The notes under the pieces are model-generated. The model had not been told where the DNA came from and ran no database searches. It saw only the letters and a list, made by a program, of their open reading frames with translations. A stretch of 64,000 nucleotides of DNA. Origin: Xanthobacter autotrophicus (lineage in GTDB: Bacteria; Pseudomonadota; Alphaproteobacteria; Rhizobiales; Xanthobacteraceae). This document shows, piece by piece, positions 8,025-16,148 of the stretch; positions within the stretch are counted from its first letter, which is position 1; every line of letters begins with the position of its first letter. The stretch lies in assembly GCF_043194295.1 (NCBI RefSeq), contig NZ_JBAFVK010000013.1, one strand, 5' to 3'. The position numbers and the translations under genes were made by a program.

Positions 8025-9926
8025 GTGACGCTCCAGAGGTCGACATTGTCCCTGTCTCCCGGCGCGGAACCGCTGGTGGGCGGAACGAGCCACCGGAGCG
8101 AACGCGCCCTGGAGCCCACGGGCGCGCATGACCGGGTACAATCCGAGCAGTTGAAGGTCCTGTTTAGGAATACCCCCGTCGGCGTGCTTGGCGCCATGAT
8201 CGGCGGCCTCATCCTCGCTTATGTGCTGCTGCTGCACGACGGCGTGTCGTTCGACACGGTGTCGACCTGGGCGGCGGTGCTGGTCGCGGTCGCGTTCAGC
8301 CACCTCGTCCTATGCTGGATCTACTGGCGTGTCGCGCTGCCCGCGCGCCTGCCAACGCTGGCCCTGATCTTCACCTTGATCAGCCTCCTGGAAGGCATCA
8401 TCTGGGGCGCGGGCTCGGTTCTGCTGGTCTCGCCCAGCCGCATCGAGCTCCAGCTGTGGGTGATGATCGTCACCTCGGCGGTGGCGTCGGGCGCCGCCTC
8501 GGCGTTCGGCAGCTACCTGCCGGCCTTCTACGCGCTGCTGTTTCCCGCCATGCTGCCTTATCCGGTCTGGGCGGTGCTGCATGGCGGCATCCTCTCCCAC
8601 GCCCTGATGGTGCTGGACCTGCTCTATGTGGTGGCCATGGCCGCGCTGGGCTGGCGTTCCAACCGCGGCCTGGTGGAGGCCCTGCGGCTGCGGTTCGAGA
8701 ACATCGACCTGCTGGTGGAGGTGCGCAACGAGAAGGAGCGCGCCGAGCAGGCCAGCCGGGACAAGTCGCGCTTTCTCGCCGCCGCGAGCCACGACCTGCG
8801 CCAGCCGGTGCATGCGCTGACCATGTTTCTCGGCGCCATGCAGAATTGCAGCCTGGACGCGCCGGCCCGCCAGATCCTGGGGCACATCGACGAATCCGTC
8901 TCCGCCCTCGACGGCCTCTTCACCTCGCTGCTCGACATCTCGCGCCTCGACGCCGGCGTGGTGCAATCGGATTCCCGCGCCTTCCACATCCACCCGCTGG
9001 TGGAACGGATCGTACGCGACTACGACGAGGAGGCGGCCCGCAAGGGGATCGCGCTGGTGGTGCAGCCCTGCTCCCTCGCGGTGCTGGCCGACCCGATCCT
9101 GCTGGAACGCGTGCTGCGCAATCTGGTCTCCAATGCGGTGCGCTACACCGACCGGGGCCGCGTCGTCATCGGCTGCAGGCGCGGCCGGCGCCTGTCCATC
9201 GAGGTCTGGGATACAGGGAAAGGCATCCCACGCGAGGAACAGCAGCGGATCTTCCAAGAATACTACCAGCTCGGCAATGCGGAGCGCGACCGCGCCATGG
9301 GCCTGGGGCTGGGACTGGCCATCGTCAAGCGGCTCGCCGAACTCATGGCCTGCCCGTTGGCGCTCAAGTCGCGGCCGGGCAAGGGATCGGTCTTCGCCAT
9401 CTCCGTCCCTATCGCCGCCGCCGCGCCCGAGCAACCCGCCGCCGCCCCAGGACCTTCGCGCGGCGCCATGGTGTCGGGCCTGATCCTGGTGGTGGATGAC
9501 GAGACCGCCATCCAATCCGCCATGCAGAGCCTGCTTGCGAGCTGGGGACACGAAGTCATCGTCGCCGAATCCTGCGCCCAGATGCTCGACAAGGTCGCCA
9601 CCTGCCCGCGCCAGCCCGATCTCATCATCTGCGACTATCGCCTGCGCCAGGGCGAGAACGGCATCGCCACCATCCAGCGGCTTCAGTCCGAATACAATGA
9701 AGACATTCCCGCCCTGCTGATCACCGGCGACACCGCGCCCGACCGGCTCAAGGAAGCCCGCGAAAGCGGCTTCCTGCTGCTCCACAAGCCGCTCCACAAC
9801 AGCAAGCTGCGGGCCGCCATCACCAACCTGCTGGCTCAGGGCGCCCGCGCCTTGCCGCCTGAAGGGGATGCGCGGGTCAGATCAGGTTCCCCTGGCGCGC
9901 CGCGCTCGCCGCCTGGGTCCGGTTGA
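8025..9926 (+). CDS. Hybrid sensor histidine kinase/response regulator, integral membrane
   Basis: A protein of about 633 residues. After a short N-terminal tail come five or six hydrophobic segments (about 45-210), with no recognisable periplasmic sensor domain. Next is a coiled stretch and a HisKA domain with the phospho-acceptor His in AASHDLRQP (about 256), then a HATPase domain (LRNLVSNAVRYT, DTGKGIP, GLGLGLAIVKRL). The C-terminal receiver domain has LVVDDE, the phospho-acceptor Asp in LIICDYRLRQ, and KP in LLLHKPLH. It is therefore a phosphorelay protein whose partner is probably the LuxR-type regulator encoded convergently; the two 3' ends overlap by 50 bp. The GTG at 8025 has GAGG five bases upstream; a TTG at 7974 would give 17 more residues but has no ribosome site. 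Confidence 0.88.
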   Translation: MTLQRSTLSLSPGAEPLVGGTSHRSERALEPTGAHDRVQSEQLKVLFRNTPVGVLGAMIGGLILAYVLLLHDGVSFDTVSTWAAVLVAVAFSHLVLCWIYWRVALPARLPTLALIFTLISLLEGIIWGAGSVLLVSPSRIELQLWVMIVTSAVASGAASAFGSYLPAFYALLFPAMLPYPVWAVLHGGILSHALMVLDLLYVVAMAALGWRSNRGLVEALRLRFENIDLLVEVRNEKERAEQASRDKSRFLAAASHDLRQPVHALTMFLGAMQNCSLDAPARQILGHIDESVSALDGLFTSLLDISRLDAGVVQSDSRAFHIHPLVERIVRDYDEEAARKGIALVVQPCSLAVLADPILLERVLRNLVSNAVRYTDRGRVVIGCRRGRRLSIEVWDTGKGIPREEQQRIFQEYYQLGNAERDRAMGLGLGLAIVKRLAELMACPLALKSRPGKGSVFAISVPIAAAAPEQPAAAPGPSRGAMVSGLILVVDDETAIQSAMQSLLASWGHEVIVAESCAQMLDKVATCPRQPDLIICDYRLRQGENGIATIQRLQSEYNEDIPALLITGDTAPDRLKEARESGFLLLHKPLHNSKLRAAITNLLAQGARALPPEGDARVRSGSPGAPRSPPGSG

Positions 9927-10509
9927 TCACGTGCAATGACCTGAAAATGCTGGTGACATGCACCTTCACCGTCTTCTCGGACAGGTCGAGGGTGTTGCCG
10001 ATCTCCTTGTTGGAGAGCCCGCGCGACAGCAGCTTCAAGACCTCCAGCTGCCGGGTCGTGAGGTGGGGCGGAGGTTCCTCCACCGCCTCGCACGCCACCA
10101 CCGGCGCGGCATCCGGAAGCAGCGTGAAGGGTGGCACATAGACATGCCCCTTCAGCACGAATTCCATGGCGTCGAGCAGGGTCTGGCGGCTGGCCGATTT
10201 GGGCACATAGCCGAGCGCCCCGAGCGCCAGCGCCTCCTTCACGTCGTGGGCGTTTTCCGACGAGGACAGGACGATCACCGGCAGCGTCGGCCGCCGCCGA
10301 CCGAATTCCGGAATGGCGGACATGCCCCCCATTCCGGGCAGGCCGAGATCCAGCACCACGATATCCAGGTCCGCGTGCTCCTCCACAATGTCGAGGCCGC
10401 GCGCGCAATCGTGGGCCTCCAGCACGCACGACCCCGCAAAGCCGCTCAGGAGCAGGGCGGCGACGCCCTCACGCACCACGGAATGATCGTCTACGATTAG
10501 TATTTTCAT
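9877..10509 (-). CDS. Response regulator, NarL/LuxR family
   Basis: A 210-residue two-domain regulator. The receiver (1-120) has the acidic pair in IVDDHS, phospho-acceptor Asp54 (VVLDLGLPGMGG), a serine-rich LSSS switch and Lys in GYVPKSAS. The C-terminal LuxR-type helix-turn-helix (about 143-205) reads LTTRQLEVLKLLSRGLSNKEIGN, followed by SEKTVKVHVTSIF. The start at 10509 gives the standard MKILIVDDHS N-terminus; an upstream frame adds 20 unlikely residues. The gene runs opposite to the hybrid kinase and overlaps its 3' end. The ATACCAAGGT element upstream of the next gene may be its target. Confidence 0.93.
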   Translation of the reverse strand: MKILIVDDHSVVREGVAALLLSGFAGSCVLEAHDCARGLDIVEEHADLDIVVLDLGLPGMGGMSAIPEFGRRRPTLPVIVLSSSENAHDVKEALALGALGYVPKSASRQTLLDAMEFVLKGHVYVPPFTLLPDAAPVVACEAVEEPPPHLTTRQLEVLKLLSRGLSNKEIGNTLDLSEKTVKVHVTSIFRSLHVINRTQAASAARQGNLI

Positions 10510-10761
10510 GGCCGGCAACCACCGAACGCCCCGGACTTCGAGCGGCTGGCGCGAAAATCGCTGCCACACAATCTATATCTTGACGGCGAGGCCCGGCAAG
10601 ATGGGCCAATGGGCCTAGGACGTTTTCGGCTCGCAGCGGCCTACGGCAGCCAGTGGGGACAACGTGTGTTCACACGTCGCCGTCCGCCCCTGCCGCAAGC
10701 GGGCCTGATGCGGGACCGCGCACCGGCCGGATCCTGTTTCGGAAGGGACGGCCTCTCCTTC

Positions 10762-10819
10762 ATACCAAGGTTTTACCCGTCCGATATCCATTGGCTAGAT
10801 TTGCCTCGCCACGCATAAT
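10762..10819 (+). promoter_or_regulatory. Candidate activator site plus promoter for the small secreted protein
   Basis: The sequence ATACCAAGGT (10762-10771) lies upstream of a housekeeping-type promoter: -35 TTGGCT (10791-10796), a 17 bp spacer, and -10 CATAAT (10814-10819). The same 11-mer with a preceding C (CATACCAAGGT) recurs at 15002-15012, where a TAGAAT box lies at nearly the same distance (51 versus 52 bp). It is placed where a LuxR-type response regulator would activate transcription. The regulator assignment is inferred from proximity. Confidence 0.45.
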
Positions 10820-10876
10820 TTCGCCGAGAGCGCTGTTGACCTAGATTTTCCTTGTACTCAACAAGGACATCACGTC

Positions 10877-11170
10877 ATGAACGCACATCTTAAGATCATC
10901 GCCGCCCTCGGCACCCTGGCCTTCGTGGGCATCGGCATCATCAACAGTGCCTATGCCGATGAATACACGGCGAAGGAGAACGAGGAAGAATACCAGGTCT
11001 TCGCCAATGACTATGCCAATGGTCACAATCGTCCCCTCTTCTACTCCAACCAGCAGAACGTGGTGAACGTACCGCACGTGCTGCGTCACCCGGTGCCGGC
11101 CACCCCGCGCACCGGCACCTCGGACCCCCACTGGGGCCCTGCCCAGGACGCGACCTCGCAGGCGTACTGA
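10877..11170 (+). CDS. Small secreted protein (hypothetical)
   Basis: A 97-residue protein with a clear Sec signal peptide (MNAHLKIIAALGTLAFVGI, then a SAYA cleavage site near residue 27). The mature part is about 70 residues, rich in Glu, Tyr, Asn and His, with no cysteine and no domain I recognise. An AAGGA ribosome site precedes the ATG. It lies alone between two regulatory loci, behind a good promoter and a candidate operator. This suggests it is an output of the adjacent two-component system; its function is unknown. Confidence 0.7.
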   Translation: MNAHLKIIAALGTLAFVGIGIINSAYADEYTAKENEEEYQVFANDYANGHNRPLFYSNQQNVVNVPHVLRHPVPATPRTGTSDPHWGPAQDATSQAY

Positions 11171-11364
11171 CGGACTCCTCTCCGGTCCAACCGGTTGCGG
11201 CACAACGGGCGACGGCATGACCGCCGCCCGTTGCCTCCGGGACGGATCCGGGCAAGTTGAACGGACATCTCCACGAAACCGTCTCTCTTCTTCAAAATTG
11301 ACCCGCCCGGTCCGATCAGCTGCGATAAGTCTGGTCGGTACGTGCCTTAGTCTGCGTCGTGCAA

Positions 11365-11397
11365 GCCCGTGCCCCGTCCGCTAGGACGGGCGCGGGC
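11365..11397. terminator. Hairpin between convergent genes
   Basis: A GC-rich hairpin with inner arms CCCGTCC/GGACGGG (11373-11379, 11384-11390) and outer arms GCCCG/CGGGC (11365-11369, 11393-11397). It lies between the small secreted protein (plus) and the membrane protein (minus), which face each other. There is no U-tract on either strand, so it may be a Rho-assisted or bidirectional stop. Confidence 0.4.
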
Positions 11398-11435
11398 GCA
11401 GCCGTGTCCGCATCCCCGCCCTCGGTCTGGTCTGC

Positions 11436-11951
11436 TCAGCGCCAGTGTAGGCGAGCCCAGCGCGCCAGCACGCGCAGCCGCGCCTTCAACTCGGCGAGGT
11501 GCAGCCAGCTCACCACGGAGGCCCGCACCGCTCCGGCCGTCGTGATGAGCCAGGCCATGGGCCGCAGGGTCATCAGTTGAGCCTTCCCGGCGGTGAAGAT
11601 GCGTTCGATGAGGACGAAGCTGACGAGATTGGCGAGGAGAAAGGCGAGCGCCCCCACCTTCGCGTGACCGTTGGCGATGCCGATCAGCGCCAGGAATTTC
11701 AGCGGCTCGACCACGATGTAAGGCACGCCGATGAGGACGAGGACGAGGTAAGGCGAGCGGCGCGCGATCCATCCCTCGAAGGCCCGCATGAGCCGCAGCT
11801 CGGCGATGCGGCGGATCAGCGGGCGATAGAGCGGCCGCACCAGCTCGTCGAGCAGGATGACCGCGCCGCACACAATGCGGAAGGCGGTCCGCAGCGCGGC
11901 TGGGAGCGGGTTTCTGGAGGCGCGGCGGGGCGGCGGGACGATCTGCGACAT
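11436..11951 (-). CDS. Integral membrane protein (hypothetical)
   Basis: A 171-residue basic protein. It has hydrophobic segments near 25-45, about 68-92 (YLVLVLIGVPYIVVEPLKFLALIGI) and about 100-118 (VGALAFLLANLVSFVLIERIF), with arginine-rich loops and an Arg-rich C-terminus. No enzyme motif is visible. The FEGWIARRSPYLVLVLIGVPYIVVEPLK pattern looks like a conserved proteobacterial membrane family, but I cannot name it. It sits alone between a small secreted protein and a lone receiver protein. Confidence 0.7.
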   Translation of the reverse strand: MSQIVPPPRRASRNPLPAALRTAFRIVCGAVILLDELVRPLYRPLIRRIAELRLMRAFEGWIARRSPYLVLVLIGVPYIVVEPLKFLALIGIANGHAKVGALAFLLANLVSFVLIERIFTAGKAQLMTLRPMAWLITTAGAVRASVVSWLHLAELKARLRVLARWARLHWR

Positions 11952-12086
11952 GCGCGGCGACGATCGGAGCCAATTGCGGCCGACTTCGGGCCGGGGGAGC
12001 GCTCAGGCCGGAACCTGCGGGCCTGACGGAGCGCTGTCGGACCGGCCGTCCTTAGCCATCCCGTAAGGGAATGGCCTGAGGCGCGA

Positions 12087-12479
12087 TCAGTCGGCGAGGG
12101 CGGATCCGGACCTCGCCTGCAGCGCGCGGTCGATGCAATCGATCATGACATCGCCGTCGAAGGGCTTGGCCAGGAAGCCGAAGGTACCCGCGGCCTCCAC
12201 CTGCCGCCGGATGCGCTCCTCCGGAAAGGCGGTGATGAAGATGAGCGGGGTCTGGTCGCCACGGGCGCGCAGGTGACTGCGCAGCTCCACGCCGCTCATG
12301 CCTGGCATCTGCACATCGGTAATAACGCAGTCGGTCTCGCCCAGCAGGGACGACACCAGGAAATCCTCGGCGGAAGCGAACGATTTCGCTCCGAAGCCAA
12401 GCGACCGGACGAGGCTCTCCGTGGCGACACGGACCGACTCGTCATCGTCGATGATCGTGATCATCGGGAGAGGGGACAC
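12087..12479 (-). CDS. Single-domain response regulator (CheY/FixJ-type receiver)
   Basis: A 130-residue stand-alone receiver with no output domain. It shows the acidic triad (DDD at 11-13), phospho-acceptor Asp55 (VITDVQMPGMSG), the Thr/Ala switch (FITAF) and Lys105 (FLAKPF). The sequence is closest to FixJ-family receivers. It probably acts as a phosphate sink, a relay element, or a decoy competing with the downstream-encoded FixJ-like regulator; the kinase gene of that pair lies about 760 bp upstream on the same strand. An internal start at MITIIDDD (12464) is possible. Confidence 0.88.
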   Translation of the reverse strand: MSPLPMITIIDDDESVRVATESLVRSLGFGAKSFASAEDFLVSSLLGETDCVITDVQMPGMSGVELRSHLRARGDQTPLIFITAFPEERIRRQVEAAGTFGFLAKPFDGDVMIDCIDRALQARSGSALAD

Positions 12480-12585
12480 TTCAAGCTACCTCTATACCGG
12501 ACGACCCGTGCGAGCTTGCGCGGGATCTGACGCTCACTATAGCGCCCTCCCCCCCGCAATCTGAATAATACACACGTTTGCACAC

Positions 12586-13242
12586 TCACCCTTTGGCATT
12601 GTCGATGCCCAGCGCCTCGGCCATGCGCACCAGATCGGCAAGGGATTGCGCCTCCATCTTGCGCATGACGTGGCCGCGATGGATCTTCACGGTGATCTCG
12701 CTGAGTCCCACCTCGGCGGCCACCTGCTTGTTCATGAGGCCGGCGGTGACCAGCGCCATCACCTGCTTCTCCCGCGGGCTCAGCGTCTCATACAGGGTGG
12801 TGAGGTGGGAGGCGGCCTTGCGCTCGTCGCGCCGCGTCCGGTCGATCTGAATGGCGGTGGCGACGGCGTCCAGCATGTCCTGGTCGCGGAATGGCTTGGT
12901 GAGGAAGTCCACGGCGCCCGCCTTCATGGCCCGCACCGTCATGGGAATGTCCCCATGGCCGGTCATGAAGATAATCGGCATGTCGGTGCCCCCCCGCGCC
13001 AACTGGGCCTGAAAATCAAGCCCGCTCACGCCCGGCAGCCGGATGTCGAGCACCAGGCAGCGCGGCACGTCGGGAAGCTTTGCCGCAAGGAACTCGGCCG
13101 CCGAGGCGAACAGGGCTACCTCCAGGCCGATGGAGCGGAACAAGCTCGACAGGGCCTCGCGCAGGGCCGCGTCATCATCCACCACGATCACCACGGGATC
13201 AGTGGAGGGTGGCGCGGGACGGGACGGCGAGCGCTGGATCAC
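12586..13242 (-). CDS. FixJ-family response regulator
   Basis: A 218-residue regulator. The receiver has VDDD (21-24), phospho-acceptor Asp66 (LVLDIRLPGVSG), FMTGHGDIPM and FLTKPF. The C-terminal LuxR-type helix-turn-helix (about 150-210) reads LSPREKQVMALVTAGLMNKQ then VGLSEITVKIHRGHVM. Its ATG overlaps the stop of the upstream histidine kinase gene (13239-13242, ATGA), which indicates translational coupling and a cognate pair. Family members activate promoters in response to oxygen, nitrate, alcohols or organic acids; here the signal is unknown. Confidence 0.93.
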   Translation of the reverse strand: MIQRSPSRPAPPSTDPVVIVVDDDAALREALSSLFRSIGLEVALFASAAEFLAAKLPDVPRCLVLDIRLPGVSGLDFQAQLARGGTDMPIIFMTGHGDIPMTVRAMKAGAVDFLTKPFRDQDMLDAVATAIQIDRTRRDERKAASHLTTLYETLSPREKQVMALVTAGLMNKQVAAEVGLSEITVKIHRGHVMRKMEAQSLADLVRMAEALGIDNAKG

Positions 13243-14720
13243 GACACAGTTTCCTTGGCGAAGGGCAGGATGAGGGTGAAGCGCATGCCGCGCGCAGCCG
13301 GGCCGTCGCCGCCGCGCGTCGCGAAGATGCGACCACCATGGGCCTCCACGATGGAGCGGGAGATGGACAGGCCGAGGCCCATGCCGTCCTTCTTGGTGGA
13401 AAAGAAGGGATTGAACAGCACCGGCAGCTTCTCCTCGTCGACGCCCGGACCGTCATCCTCGACAGTGATGGCGACGCCGGGGCACTCGACGCCGGGGCAC
13501 TCCTCGTCGGGGGGCGCGGCCGAGATCCGCAGCCTGCGGTGTTCCCGGGCCTCGCCGTCCATGGCCTGGATGGCATTGAGCGCCAGATTGATGATCACTT
13601 GCTGCAACTGGACCCGGTCGCCGAGCACGGGCGGCAGCGTGGGGTCGAGGGCCATGTCGAGGCGCACGCCGTGGCTGGACAGCTCACGCTCGATCAGCGC
13701 CACCGTATCCTCGATTACCTCGCCGAGGTCGAGCCGCACATGCACGGGCTCACCGCGGCGGGCGAGGGCGCGCAGCCGAGCCACCACCTCGCTGGCGCGG
13801 CGGGCATTGGCGATCATGCGCTCGACGGAAAGCTCGGCCTCGCCCATGTCCGGCACCGGCCGCCGCATCCATCGCAGGCCGGCCTCGCCATTGGTGACCA
13901 CGGCCGCCAGCGGCTGGTTGACCTCGTGGGCGATGGAGGCGGTCAGTTCCCCCATGGTGGTCACGCGCGTCACATGCGCCAGATCGGCCTGGGCCTGATG
14001 CAGCGCGTTCTCCGCCTGCTTGCGCTCGGTGATGTCGCTATTGGTCTCCATGGTCGCCACGGGCCGTCCGCGCGCGTCGCGCTGGAGCGACCAGCGGCTC
14101 ATGGTGGTCACCAGCCGACCGTCCCGCGTCGTGTGGACGAGTTCGCCATCCCACCGCCCGGTGCGCAGCACTTCGGCGATGATCTCGGCGCGGGGCGCGG
14201 GAAACCGCGTCCGCAGCAGGTCCGTCGCGCTTTGGCCCACCGCCTCGTGGCGCGACCAGCCGTAGAGCTGCGCCGCCCCCTGGTTCCAGTAGGTGATGGT
14301 ATCGGCGGTGTCGCGCACGAAGATGGCATCGTGGGACAGATCCAGCAGCGCCGCCTGGTCGCGCAGGACTCCCGTCGCCTCCCGGTTGCGGAGCGACAGC
14401 AGCGTCGTCACCGTGATGGCGGCGATGCTGACGAGGCCGCGCATGGTGGCGGAGAGGCTGTAGTTCTCCGAGTGCATGACCGCGAAGCTTAGCACGGTGA
14501 GGCCGATGCAGGCGCCCGCGATGACCAGCAGCCCCGCCTTCTCCACGAAGCTTGCCGCGAACAGCACCACCACCACGTAAAGCACGGCGATGGCCATATC
14601 GAGAGGCGAGAAGGTATCGATCAGGAAGATCGTGGCGGCGAGCAGCGCCGCCAATGCCAGCCACCCGCGCGAGCGAATGGCCTTGCCGTCCTGGATGCTG
14701 GCTGTCCCCGACACGGACAT
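13239..14720 (-). CDS. PAS-domain membrane sensor histidine kinase (FixL/DctB-like)
   Basis: A 493-residue kinase. Several hydrophobic helices occupy residues about 18-112. A PAS domain (about 120-235) follows; it lacks an obvious haem-binding histidine context as in FixL. The HisKA domain has His265 (ASIAHEVNQPL) and the HATPase domain has LALNAIQAM, DDGPGV, FFSTKKDGMGLGLSISR. The ATPase region contains an exact 15 bp in-frame tandem duplication (13473-13502), giving the repeated residues ECPGV/ECPGV in a loop. It is translationally coupled to the FixJ-like regulator. Three 18 bp repeats precede the gene. Confidence 0.92.
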   Translation of the reverse strand: MSVSGTASIQDGKAIRSRGWLALAALLAATIFLIDTFSPLDMAIAVLYVVVVLFAASFVEKAGLLVIAGACIGLTVLSFAVMHSENYSLSATMRGLVSIAAITVTTLLSLRNREATGVLRDQAALLDLSHDAIFVRDTADTITYWNQGAAQLYGWSRHEAVGQSATDLLRTRFPAPRAEIIAEVLRTGRWDGELVHTTRDGRLVTTMSRWSLQRDARGRPVATMETNSDITERKQAENALHQAQADLAHVTRVTTMGELTASIAHEVNQPLAAVVTNGEAGLRWMRRPVPDMGEAELSVERMIANARRASEVVARLRALARRGEPVHVRLDLGEVIEDTVALIERELSSHGVRLDMALDPTLPPVLGDRVQLQQVIINLALNAIQAMDGEAREHRRLRISAAPPDEECPGVECPGVAITVEDDGPGVDEEKLPVLFNPFFSTKKDGMGLGLSISRSIVEAHGGRIFATRGGDGPAARGMRFTLILPFAKETVS

Positions 14721-14755
14721 GCGGAGCCCTCGTGGATTGTAGACGCCGAACCGTT

Positions 14756-14809
14756 ACCGAACGGACGCGCTGGACCGAGCGGACCTGCCGAACCGGGCGG
14801 ACATGCAGA
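14756..14809. repeat. Three 18-bp tandem repeats upstream of the PAS kinase gene
   Basis: Three consecutive 18-mers at 14756-14773, 14774-14791 and 14792-14809 follow the pattern ACCGARCGGACNYGCNGR (third copy has ACCGGG). They lie 36-89 bp upstream of the kinase start, i.e. in its promoter or 5' leader. Such iterons can be binding sites for a regulator, or arise by slippage. Confidence 0.55.
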
Positions 14810-15001
14810 CCGGACGCAAGGTCATGCCTTGCCACCACCTAGCGCAGAGTGCCGGTCGCGTCTTGCATCAAAGTCTTCGCCTATCTCATTCGCACGCCCT
14901 TCGCCGACAGCCCGGCCCCACGCGGGGGCCGGGACAGGGCGCCCGCACAGCGTCGGGTCCGGAGCGCGGGATCGCGTGCATGCATCAGGCCGCCCGCGCC
15001 A

Positions 15002-15059
15002 CATACCAAGGTATAGCCTGGGCCATCCCATCATATGGGTCGAGAAACCGACGTAGAAT
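15002..15059 (+). promoter_or_regulatory. Candidate activator site and promoter for the AraC-family gene
   Basis: CATACCAAGGTAT (15002-15014) contains the inverted repeat ATACC-AA-GGTAT. A TAGAAT -10 box lies at 15054-15059, 51 bp from the start of the ATACC element. The sequence and spacing match the element at 10762-10819. A good -35 box is lacking, as expected for an activator-dependent promoter. The AraC gene starts about 180 bp downstream. Confidence 0.4.
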
Positions 15060-15240
15060 GGAACGACGGCGCCTGATCGATACTCTGAGAACATCGCCAG
15101 CCGGCGACGGGAATTGTCCTCCGGAGTGAAGACAGGGTCCAGATCATCCGCGTTCGAAGTATTCGGATGACACAACCCTCTCCCCTTCAAGATGGCAGCC
15201 CGCGGCTCTGTCCAGCTCCGAGTCTCATGGGGTCCCGATC

Positions 15241-16101
15241 ATGTCTGTCCATGTCTCGCCGTCTCTAAAAGGTCGCTCGCTCCCGCCACGTGAACGGCAG
15301 GCCCTGCCCGCCGCCCTCCACTTCGACGGGACGGCCTTTCCGCTGCCGGCGGAAGCGTTCTCGTCCGGAGGATTGGCAGTGCGCCTGCCCCACATGGGCG
15401 TGGTCATCGCCATCGCCGCCTCCAATAGCGCGGCCCCCGCCGAACGGGACCGCGCGAACGGGACCGCACCGGAAGAGACCATCCGCTTTGTGGTGGACGA
15501 GGCGCGGGTCATGACCGGATCCCGCGGCGGCGGTGGCGCGAAAGACCCTGTGGTCCAACGCCTGGCGCTGGCGTTGGAGGCGGCCGAACACAGCGGCGAC
15601 GCCTTTGCCGGCCTCTACGCCGACGCGCTGCGCCTTGCCGTCATGGCGCGGATGCTCGGCGACGTCACAATCGAGCCCACCTCAATCGAGCCAGCCCGTC
15701 TGCCGCCGGCGGCGGACGCCCGGCCAGAAACCCGCACCCCGCGGACACCGCGCCACACCAGGTCCGGCCTTGTGACCTGGCGCCTGAAGCGCGTGCTGGC
15801 CTTCATCGACGCCCATCTGGCCGAACCGGTGACGCTGATGGCGATGGCCGAGGCCGCCGGCCTCAGCCGCATGCATTTCGCCGCCCAATTCAAGGTCGCC
15901 ACCGGCCTTCGGCCCCACGAATTCCTGCTGAAGCGGCGGATCGAGCAGGCGCAGGACCTGCTGCGCAACACTCGCGAGCCCCTGGTCCAGATCGCCCTCG
16001 CCGTGGGGTTCCAGACCCAGGCCCATTTCACCACCGTGTTCCGCCGTTTCGTCGGCGATACCCCCTACCAGTGGCGCTGCGCCAACGCCCAGCGCGGCTG
16101 A
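15241..16101 (+). CDS. AraC-family transcriptional regulator
   Basis: A 286-residue regulator. The C-terminal 105 residues form the two helix-turn-helix AraC domain: FIDAHLAEPVTLMAMAEAAGLSRMHFAAQF, then GLRPHEFLLKRRIEQAQDLL, and the second motif PLVQIALAVGFQTQAHFTTVFRRFVGDTPYQWR. The N-terminal half is weakly conserved with no clear cupin motif, so the ligand cannot be predicted. It is divergent from the PAS kinase/FixJ pair and has a candidate response-regulator site upstream, which makes it a plausible downstream regulator in that circuit. Confidence 0.9.
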   Translation: MSVHVSPSLKGRSLPPRERQALPAALHFDGTAFPLPAEAFSSGGLAVRLPHMGVVIAIAASNSAAPAERDRANGTAPEETIRFVVDEARVMTGSRGGGGAKDPVVQRLALALEAAEHSGDAFAGLYADALRLAVMARMLGDVTIEPTSIEPARLPPAADARPETRTPRTPRHTRSGLVTWRLKRVLAFIDAHLAEPVTLMAMAEAAGLSRMHFAAQFKVATGLRPHEFLLKRRIEQAQDLLRNTREPLVQIALAVGFQTQAHFTTVFRRFVGDTPYQWRCANAQRG

Positions 16102-16148
16102 TGTCGCCCACGGCGCACAACCCAGCCCACGGGTAGCCATCACAGGCG

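Larger units (their letters stand above)
14721..15240. other. Regulatory region between divergent PAS kinase and AraC genes
   Basis: This 520 bp region has no gene I can support; a 122-codon minus-strand frame inside it has no recognisable family or ribosome site. It contains the 18 bp repeats (14756-14809), a strong hairpin CCCGGCCCC/GGGGCCGGG (14911-14933) without a U-tract, and the CATACCAAGGT element with a TAGAAT -10 box (15002-15059) pointing toward the AraC gene. Confidence 0.5.

Noticed and set aside
14822..15190. 122-codon minus-strand frame between the PAS kinase and AraC genes
   Set aside because: No ribosome site, no family resemblance, and it runs across the hairpin and the promoter element.
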